Below are positions 1 to 4,855 of a DNA stretch of 7,464 bases, one piece after another (the first letter of the stretch is position 1; every line of letters begins with the position of its first letter). Source of the DNA: Chloroflexia bacterium (GTDB lineage Bacteria > Chloroflexota > Chloroflexia > QHBQ01 > JADMIH01). The notes beneath the pieces are model-generated. The model was not told where the DNA came from. It saw only the letters and a list, made by a program, of their open reading frames with translations, and searched no databases. The DNA is taken from assembly GCA_025927935.1 (NCBI GenBank), contig JAICKM010000338.1, forward strand, positions 1 to 7,464, written 5' to 3'. The translations under genes were made by a program, and so were the position numbers.

Positions 1-1551
1 CCCGCTAACCTCTTGCGCCACCGCGATGAAGTCGGCGGTCCCGGCGTTGCCGTAGCGGTAGCGCGCGGTATAGGTCTGCAAGATGCGGAAGAAGGTGTCG
101 TCGCCAACCTTCAAGCGCAACGCGTGCAAGGTCAGCCCGCCGCGCAGGTACACGCCACGATTGAACAGATTATCGGCGGGTGGCTTGCCCGGCGGCGGGT
201 AGGTCCGATCCGTCACCTGCCGGTAGAGATTACGCACATAGGCATCCCGCCCGGCGGGGCCGTCCACATGCTCCGCCCAGAGCACCTCGGCATAGGTCGC
301 AAACCCCTCGTTCAGCCAGATGTCTTGCCACTGGCGCAGGCTCACGCTGTCGCCGAACCACTGGTGGGACAGCTCATGGGCAACCACCGGATCGGGATAC
401 GAGGAGTCGCGGACCAGGCTGCGCCCGAACAGCGACAGCGTCTGCGACTCCAGGGCATAGTTGAGATCACTGTTCGCCACCGAGACGCCATAGGCGTCAA
501 ATGGATACGGGCCGAAGCGCGTATTGAAGAAGGCGATCATATCGGCCATATGGGCGAAGGTTTTCTCGGCCTGCGCTGCGATGGCCCGCGGGAAGTAGTT
601 GCGGATCGGCAGCCCGTTAGGGCCATCCACCGTCTGCACCACGAAATCGTCGATATCCACCGTGGCGAGATACGACGCCATCGGCTCGCGCATCTCCCAG
701 CGGTAAGTCTGGGTCGCGCCGTTGTCGCGAGTATCAACCAGCACGCCGTTTGCCGCCACGATATAGGGCTTCGGCACAGTGACGTTGAAGGTGTATGTCG
801 CCTTGTCGCACGGGTGGTCGTTCACCGCATACCAGCCCTCGGCGCCCGACGGCTCGCCCATGACGAACAGCCCGGTATCCGAGCGCTGCCACCCGGTAGC
901 GATCTGCAACGCCTCCGGCACCACCGTTGACGGCGTGCCGGTATACGTCATCGTGGTCGTGAAAGCATCCCCCGCGCGCAGCGGCTCGGGCAGATCCACT
1001 GTCAGTTCGCCGCCCGCCCGCTGGTACGTGGCTGCGGCGCCGTCGACCGCGATGCGGTCGATCGTAAAACCGCGAAAATCGAGGTTGAACGCGCTCAAAT
1101 CCTGCGCGGCGCGCGCCGCCAGCGTCTCCGTGCTGGTGATGACATTCGCCTTCACGTCCACATCCAGGTCCAGCGTATAGTGCTGGGCATCATAGCCCGG
1201 ATTGCCCATTTGCGGATAGTAGGCATCGCCGATCCCATCGGGCGGGAGCGGCGGGTCCGTCACGGGACCGCAGCCGCGAATCGCCTGCGCGGGCGGCGCC
1301 GGGGTGCCGGTGGCCGGGACCGGCGTATCCGTCGCGGCAGGGGGCACGGATGTCGCCGTGGACGATACCGTCGCGGTTGCCGGTGGCGCCTCCGTCGCCG
1401 TTGGCTGCGGCGCGCGGATAGCCGTGGCCGTTGGCAGCACGGGCGATGGGGTAGCCGGCGGCTCACCCAGGCAAGCCGTATTCAAGCAGAACACTAACAG
1501 CAGCGCCAACCCAATTCGTGTATGCGCCTGATTGTACGAACCCAGTTTCAT
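1..1551 (-). CDS. M1 family zinc metallopeptidase (aminopeptidase N-like), exported, 3' end outside window
   Basis: The minus strand from ATG at 1551 is open for 517 codons to the left edge without a stop. It reads as a gluzincin aminopeptidase: HELSH at residues 392-396, with the third zinc ligand E415 exactly 18 residues later in LNEGF. ALES at about 366-369 replaces GAMEN and places E368 as the likely N-terminal-amine-binding acid. YLRGG holds Y468, which matches the transition-state tyrosine. Residues 13-26 form a hydrophobic signal segment ending in NTAC, so C27 could be a lipidated cysteine, although the lipobox is weak. Residues 30-93 are a Thr/Pro/Ala-rich linker, followed by the N-terminal beta domain of M1 enzymes. 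The start is supported by GAGGGAA just upstream. The expected role is extracellular or periplasmic removal of N-terminal residues from peptides. Only the C-terminal helical part is missing, because the window ends. Confidence 0.93.
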   Translation of the reverse strand, partial: MKLGSYNQAHTRIGLALLLVFCLNTACLGEPPATPSPVLPTATAIRAPQPTATEAPPATATVSSTATSVPPAATDTPVPATGTPAPPAQAIRGCGPVTDPPLPPDGIGDAYYPQMGNPGYDAQHYTLDLDVDVKANVITSTETLAARAAQDLSAFNLDFRGFTIDRIAVDGAAATYQRAGGELTVDLPEPLRAGDAFTTTMTYTGTPSTVVPEALQIATGWQRSDTGLFVMGEPSGAEGWYAVNDHPCDKATYTFNVTVPKPYIVAANGVLVDTRDNGATQTYRWEMREPMASYLATVDIDDFVVQTVDGPNGLPIRNYFPRAIAAQAEKTFAHMADMIAFFNTRFGPYPFDAYGVSVANSDLNYALESQTLSLFGRSLVRDSSYPDPVVAHELSHQWFGDSVSLRQWQDIWLNEGFATYAEVLWAEHVDGPAGRDAYVRNLYRQVTDRTYPPPGKPPADNLFNRGVYLRGGLTLHALRLKVGDDTFFRILQTYTARYRYGNAGTADFIAVAQEVSG

Positions 1552-1617
1552 GTGTATTCCCTCATACCGTTCGCTTTCTTGACGGCGAACAACCGGCTAA
1601 AGTTCCCCGAGCGTAAA

Positions 1618-1642
1618 CATCTACAATCATCTACATTGTATA
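1618..1642 (-). promoter_or_regulatory. Candidate promoter/operator of the M1 peptidase gene with tandem 10-base repeats
   Basis: The minus strand carries TATACAAT at 1642-1635, a plausible -10 element, about 85 bases upstream of the peptidase ATG. I see no good -35 partner at 16-18 bases, so recognition may need an activator. Overlapping and immediately downstream are two tandem copies of a 10-base unit (AATGTAGATG then ATTGTAGATG), one helical turn apart. This arrangement is typical of tandem half-sites for a dimeric regulator. The operator role is inferred from spacing and position only. Confidence 0.35.
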
Positions 1643-1693
1643 CCGTCAGCGACGCCGGACCGTTTAACCGGCGCATACAGCTATGGCATATTC

Positions 1694-1714
1694 ATGATCA
1701 GCATTGTGGATCAT
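1694..1714. promoter_or_regulatory. 21-base inverted repeat ATGATC-N9-GATCAT, possible operator
   Basis: Perfect 6-base arms are separated by 9 bases, upstream of the candidate peptidase promoter in an AT-richer spacer. Size and symmetry suit a dimeric HTH repressor or activator. No regulator gene next to it identifies a ligand. A 6-base-arm palindrome can also arise by chance, so the regulatory role is a guess. Confidence 0.3.
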
Positions 1715-1738
1715 CCGGAGGTGGACAGGTACATGTCT

Positions 1739-1763
1739 CCCCCTTCCCGTTCCGGGAAGGGGG
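1739..1763. repeat. Perfect GC-rich hairpin (11-base arms, 3-base loop), dispersed-repeat type; may terminate the dehydrogenase transcript
   Basis: CCCCCTTCCCG and CGGGAAGGGGG flank a TTC loop. A further GC-rich tail, GGCCGGGGGGTTAGGCC, extends to about 1778. The hairpin begins 28 bases after the dehydrogenase stop, where a terminator would sit, but no T-run follows on the minus strand. Intrinsic termination would therefore be weak or it may only protect the 3' end. From memory, near-identical palindromes occur in intergenic regions of several Chloroflexota genomes. I could not check copy number here. Confidence 0.6.
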
Positions 1764-1790
1764 CCGGGGGGTTAGGCCCGTGCGCCAACC

Positions 1791-2954
1791 CTAGCGCGGG
1801 CGGGTCGCGCTGATGCGGTAAATGAAGCCGCCTTTGTCGTCGCTGACCAGCAGCGCTCCGTCCGCTGTCTCGACGATACCGGCCGGGCGCCCGGTGGAAC
1901 CGCCGGTGGCCTGCAACCAGCCGGTGGCAAAGTCTTCGGCGGGTCCCGCCACCTTGCCATCCTGCAACGGCACACGCATCACCTTGTAGCCCACCAGGTT
2001 CGTGCTGTTCCAGGAGCCGTGGAAGGCGATATAGACGCTGTCGCGGTAGCCGGGCGGAAACGCAGCGCCCTGGTAGAACACCAGTCCGAGCGGCGCCATA
2101 TGCGCGTCCATGGTCGCCACCGGCGCGGTGACGCCCGTACACCCTGCCGTCCCGCCGAAATCCGGGTCTACCAGGGTGCCGGCGTGGCAGCGCGGCCAGC
2201 CGAAGTCGGCGCCATCCTGCAACACGTTGAGCGTTTCAGGCGGGCGCGTATCGCCCCACAGGTCGCGCCCGTTATTGGTAGCCCAGATGGCGTGGGTGAC
2301 AGGGTTCACCGCCACGCCGACCGCATTGCGCAGCCCCTTGCTGAAGATCCGCCCGCCGCTGCCGTCCATCGCGTAGACGGAGACGGCGGCCCGGCGCGGG
2401 TCGCCGTCGTGGCAGACGTTACAGGTCGAACCCATCGCCACATACAGGCGACCGTCGGGCCCGGCCAGCACCGTCTTGGTGGTATGCAGCCCGTCCGTGG
2501 GCAGGTCGGGGATCAGCACCTTGCGCGCGGTGGCCCGATGGTCCGGCCCCAGCGTCAGCAGTGTGATCTTGTCTTCCTCTCCGACGAGCAGTTGGCCCTG
2601 ATAGAAGTCAAGGCTGCTCGGCGCCGTCATGTCACCCGCGACGGCAATCACCGCGTCGGCTTGGCCGTCATGGTCGGCATCAGGCAAGGCCACCACGCGG
2701 TTCAGCCCGCGCTCGGCGACGAAGACGGTCCCATCCGGGCCGACGGCCATAAAGCGCGGACCAGCCAATCCCGAAGCAAACACTGTGGCCGTGAAGCCCG
2801 CCGGCACCTGGACTCCGGTTTGCGCCGCCGCACCACTATCGAGGTTGATGCCCATGAACCGGCGCACAATCGGCTTCAAGAATAGTGCTCCCACGACCCC
2901 AAGCACAACCAGCCCGCCCAGCACAATCAGCCAGCGGCGGCCTCTTAGCCTCAT
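1791..2954 (-). CDS. PQQ-dependent sugar dehydrogenase-like protein (glucose/sorbosone dehydrogenase family), membrane-anchored
   Basis: 387 residues from ATG at 2954, with a strong ribosome site (GAGGAGG, 5-6 bases upstream). Residues 8-29 form a single hydrophobic anchor after a basic start (MRLRGRR), so the beta-propeller should lie outside the membrane. The six-bladed soluble glucose dehydrogenase fold is indicated by VPAGFTATVFASGLAGPRFMAV (50-71), the DG-rich blade ends, H157 in LHTTKT where the family has its catalytic histidine, GSTCNVCHDGDPRRA (175-189), GLRNAVGVAVNP (207-218), PPETLNVL (238-245), FGWPRC (251-256) and GRPAGI (355-360). DADHDGQAD (92-100) resembles a calcium loop. The expected chemistry is PQQ-linked oxidation of an aldose or similar sugar, with electrons passed to the respiratory chain. 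Substrate and actual PQQ use are unproven, and many relatives have no known activity. The length fits the family. Confidence 0.88.
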   Translation of the reverse strand: MRLRGRRWLIVLGGLVVLGVVGALFLKPIVRRFMGINLDSGAAAQTGVQVPAGFTATVFASGLAGPRFMAVGPDGTVFVAERGLNRVVALPDADHDGQADAVIAVAGDMTAPSSLDFYQGQLLVGEEDKITLLTLGPDHRATARKVLIPDLPTDGLHTTKTVLAGPDGRLYVAMGSTCNVCHDGDPRRAAVSVYAMDGSGGRIFSKGLRNAVGVAVNPVTHAIWATNNGRDLWGDTRPPETLNVLQDGADFGWPRCHAGTLVDPDFGGTAGCTGVTAPVATMDAHMAPLGLVFYQGAAFPPGYRDSVYIAFHGSWNSTNLVGYKVMRVPLQDGKVAGPAEDFATGWLQATGGSTGRPAGIVETADGALLVSDDKGGFIYRISATRPR

Positions 2955-3320
2955 ACATCCTCCTCAGTTAGCATCCGCATATTGGCCCTTCTGGTCCCCG
3001 GCCCCACGCTGTCCGCAGGATACGGGAAGCAGGAACGGCGATCATAGACTGTTCATGAAATGCAGATGGGCCGGATTGCCGGCGATCATAAACGCTTAGT
3101 TGAGCCACAAGCTGTAGAAGCAGATCAGCCCGCAGTAATAGCATTATACCTGACCGGGGATGGCAGGCCGCGCCGCCGGATTCAGCGCCGCCGGGCGCAA
3201 CAGTTGGGGTAGTATGGGGACATCTTCTCTTGATACACGTATGGATAGCGGTTGCAGCGGGCAAGACTGTGCCGGCGGCGGGCAGACATGCTGCCGGAGC
3301 CGCCGGCTCACCGCGCCGGC
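2955..3320. other. GC-rich 366-base intergenic stretch between truncated sigma gene and dehydrogenase gene
   Basis: No convincing gene is present on either strand. Continuations of all three minus-strand frames past the sigma remnant were read for sigma region 4, and none was found. The dehydrogenase-proximal part has an 11-base direct repeat, CGGCGATCATA, at 3036-3046 and 3080-3090 (44 bases apart). The distal part (3160-3320) is very GC-rich, proline/arginine-like in every frame, and may be decayed coding sequence. Confidence 0.5.
3143..3148 (-). promoter_or_regulatory. Possible -10 element (TATAAT) for the dehydrogenase gene
   Basis: The minus strand has a perfect TATAAT in otherwise GC-rich DNA, about 190 bases upstream of the dehydrogenase ATG. 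Nothing resembling TTGACA lies 16-18 bases upstream and there is no extended -10 TG, so this is only a candidate. If used, the leader would be about 180 bases long and would include the CGGCGATCATA direct repeats. Confidence 0.3.
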
Positions 3321-3683
3321 TCAGTCTCCGCCCGCGCGTCCGCCGCTCAACCGCGCAGGGCACCACGGCGCCGAGCGCGACCGCGGAGCCACCACCGGCA
3401 CCGGGCGTGGCGCGGGACTCACCGCCAGATAGTTGACGATACTCAGCAGCCAGGCCGCAAAGCGGCCGGCCCCCGGATCAAACTGCCGGGCGTCCTCCCA
3501 CACGCGGGTGAAGGCGCGCTGCACGACATCCGCCGCGCGTTGCGGATCGCCGGCTACCTTCAGAGCCAGCGAAAACGCCGGGGTCGCATAGCGGTCATAG
3601 AGCACGGCGATAGCCTGCTCATCCCCGTCCGCCACGCGCTCGGCCAGCGCGGCGTCGTCCATTGTCATCAAGTCAACTTGCAT
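3321..3683 (-). pseudogene. Truncated ECF-type RNA polymerase sigma factor, region 2 only
   Basis: From ATG at 3683 the frame encodes 120 residues; GTG at 3692-3694 and ATG at 3668 are alternative starts. Residues 10-88 are typical sigma-70 region 2 of the ECF group: DEQAIAVLYDRYATPAFSLAL, then DVVQRAFTRVWEDARQF, then FAAWLLSIVNYLAV. In intact relatives this continues into an acidic/arginine-rich region 2.4 helix, a linker and a region 4 HTH. Here the match stops after NYLAV, and a proline/arginine/glycine tail runs to a TGA. No region 4 is visible in any frame downstream. The protein would still carry the core-polymerase-binding helices but lack -35 recognition and most of -10 recognition, so it is probably a remnant. 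A short dominant-negative-like product cannot be excluded, because its promoter is intact. The ATG at 3749 lies at the predicted transcription start and is unlikely to be used. Confidence 0.7.
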
Positions 3684-3755
3684 TGGTTCCGTCACCCTTC
3701 CCCCGGTGGATATGGATAAAGTATGCCCACCGCACCTGCTCACTGCCATATACGT

Positions 3756-3784
3756 ATTGTATCGGTTCGTTCGCTATTTGTCAA
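3756..3784 (-). promoter_or_regulatory. Strong sigma-70-type promoter for the sigma-factor remnant
   Basis: The minus strand shows TTGACA (3784-3779), a 17-base spacer and TACAAT (3761-3756). This is one mismatch from consensus with ideal spacing. Transcription should begin near 3749, giving a leader of about 65 bases to the ATG at 3683. The surrounding DNA is AT-richer than the coding regions. Confidence 0.75.
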
Positions 3785-4047
3785 GTCTTTGTTCAAGGTA
3801 GAGATGGGGCCGATCTAGAACGATCCTTGGACTAATCGGGCAACCTCATCCCACTATCATCGATAGTAATCATGTGCAGCCCTATTATAGCAGCACTCAT
3901 GCCACATCATCTGTATTCCCGAATGCAAAAAGAAAGCGGAATCCGCCGGCCTGCTCGTTCCCTACAAGGAACATCCGCCGGCAATTCCGTGCTGGCGTCG
4001 CTATAATTTGGGTACGAATTTTGGGCCAGTCGAGGACCGGAATCTGC
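3785..4047. other. Divergent intergenic region, AT-richer than neighbours, without a convincing gene
   Basis: This stretch separates the minus-strand sigma remnant promoter from the plus-strand promoter of the orphan gene. The one plus-strand reading frame through it lacks a ribosome site, runs through both stem-loop and promoter elements, and resembles nothing. It holds the stem-loop at 3937-3989 and a TATAAT at 4002-4007 without a good -35. Confidence 0.5.
3937..3989. repeat. Long imperfect inverted repeat with inner hairpin
   Basis: The outer arms CGGAATCCGCCGGC (3937-3950) and GCCGGCAATTCCG (3977-3989) pair with one offset base. Between them, GTTCC (3957-3961) and GGAAC (3968-3972) form an inner 5-base-pair stem over a 6-base loop. 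The 10-mer ATCCGCCGGC also occurs twice as a direct repeat (3941-3950 and 3973-3982). It could be a regulator site, an RNA structure or a small dispersed repeat; the sequence does not decide. Confidence 0.5.
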
Positions 4048-4076
4048 TTGACTCCTCTGGGATGCTATGCTATCAT
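4048..4076 (+). promoter_or_regulatory. Strong sigma-70-type promoter with extended -10 for the 156-residue orphan gene
   Basis: TTGACT (4048-4053), a 17-base spacer and TATCAT (4071-4076), with TG one base before the -10 (TGCTATCAT). Transcription should start near 4083, giving a leader of about 58 bases to the ATG at 4141. Confidence 0.72.
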
Positions 4077-4140
4077 CCGGGTACGAGGTTGGCGAACTTA
4101 TGTTCTAATATCGCGCGGAGCACCCGAGGGGGAATAAGCT

Positions 4141-4611
4141 ATGTATTATGATATGGATATGCTTCAGGATGATATTCAGAACTTGGGGGAAGTCACGACC
4201 GGCTGGCGTCACTATACGCCGCGCCTGCCGGGCACGGAACTGGCGCTCCCGGCAGCCGATGAGGATATCGATCCCAACAGCCCCGAGGCGGCTGCTTATG
4301 ATTACTTCCTCGATAAATACGGGTTCGTCAACGGGCCGGATATCGCCGCGCGCTTTTTCGCCATCCATAGCTTTGTCATGAAGAACCTGGGCCGGTTGGA
4401 GCAGCGCGGGTTGCTCCAGCAGACGCGCCAGGGGCCGCCCATGGCCCAAGACTTATTGCGTTTCCTGCTCACCTGCTTTGAGGAGCCGGGGCCTAACGAG
4501 CAACTGCCAAGCTCGATCTACGATCCCAGCGGCGGCCTCGCCCTACCCTTCGACGCGATCATGAGCGACTTTCAGCGCCTGCGCCAGTTGCGCGAACGGC
4601 TGACCGCCTAG
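4141..4611 (+). CDS. Hypothetical protein, 156 residues, acidic, no recognised family
   Basis: ATG at 4141 is preceded by GAGGGGG at 8 bases, so the start is well supported. I do not recognise the family. Residues 1-50 are acidic and rich in Asp and Tyr (MYYDMDMLQDD at the very start; DEDIDPNSPEA at 40-50). Residues 51-112 look helical, with an aromatic/hydrophobic patch (AAYDYFLDKYGFV, then FFAIHSFVMKNLGRLEQRG). The C-terminus has a charged helix (DFQRLRQLRERL, 143-154). There is no signal peptide, membrane segment, cysteine pair or catalytic motif, so a cytoplasmic protein is likely, perhaps a small partner or regulator. It stands alone on the plus strand with its own promoter and converges on the large replication-like gene. 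Third-position GC bias supports real coding. Confidence 0.82.
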   Translation: MYYDMDMLQDDIQNLGEVTTGWRHYTPRLPGTELALPAADEDIDPNSPEAAAYDYFLDKYGFVNGPDIAARFFAIHSFVMKNLGRLEQRGLLQQTRQGPPMAQDLLRFLLTCFEEPGPNEQLPSSIYDPSGGLALPFDAIMSDFQRLRQLRERLTA

Positions 4612-4637
4612 CGTGCCGGGCCACCCTAATTTACGCG

Positions 4638-4670
4638 GTAGGGGCCGGTTTGAAACCGGCCTGCGCCCCT
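4638..4670. repeat. GC-rich palindrome (GGCCGGTTT-G-AAACCGGCC) in convergent spacer, possible shared terminator or dispersed repeat
   Basis: Arms of 9 bases at 4643-4651 and 4653-4661 are symmetric about one base, so a folded RNA would open a few central pairs to form the loop. The flanks AGGGG (4640-4644) and CCCCT (4666-4670) can form an alternative longer stem. The element starts 27 bases after the orphan gene's stop, without a T-run. From memory, 'taggggc...ggtttgaaacc...gcccct' elements are common between genes in some Chloroflexota. Copy number could not be tested here. Confidence 0.5.
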
Positions 4671-4791
4671 CGGATCGGCCAGGCCGCCCGTGTGTGAGAT
4701 AGCATAGGTTGTCCCGCGCAACAGCATCCTCTTTCTTAGTTATGTCAAGTTAAGAATGTCTCCCCTTTGGCTGCCCAACGTGCGATGGCCC

Positions 4792-4805
4792 GCTACCCCG
4801 GTAGC
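4792..4805. repeat. Small inverted repeat GCTAC-CCCG-GTAGC
   Basis: A 5-base-pair stem with a 4-base loop, about 50 bases downstream of the large minus-strand gene's stop. It is the only stem close to that 3' end and is not followed by a T-run in either direction. Termination by it is doubtful. Confidence 0.25.
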
Positions 4806-4855
4806 TGAGCCGGAAACAGCGGCGAACACAGGGATAGCATAAGGTTGGACGGCGC

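Noticed and set aside
13..930. Long plus-strand frame across the peptidase gene (about 305 codons)
   Set aside because: It is a high-GC shadow of the M1 peptidase on the other strand, which shows HELSH-18-E and a full domain match. The shadow is His/Arg/Ala-rich with no family resemblance.
1522..1794. 90-codon plus-strand frame spanning the peptidase start and the hairpin repeat
   Set aside because: Runs through promoter-like and palindromic DNA, has no ribosome site and no recognisable content.
2019..2885. Long plus-strand frame across the dehydrogenase gene
   Set aside because: Antisense shadow of a protein with clear propeller motifs; its composition is Arg/His/Ala-rich and it has no ribosome site.
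3160..3420. Frameshifted sigma region 4 downstream of the truncated sigma gene
   Set aside because: All three minus-strand frames were read; none shows the LPxxxR...GLSxxEIA...TVKSR-type pattern.
3711..3719. DnaA-box-like TATGGATAA near the sigma remnant
   Set aside because: Single imperfect 9-mer with no partner boxes or AT-rich unwinding region clearly linked to it; expected by chance.
4002..4007. TATAAT on the plus strand as promoter of the orphan gene
   Set aside because: No -35 at suitable spacing; the TTGACT-17-TATCAT pair downstream is much better and closer to the gene.
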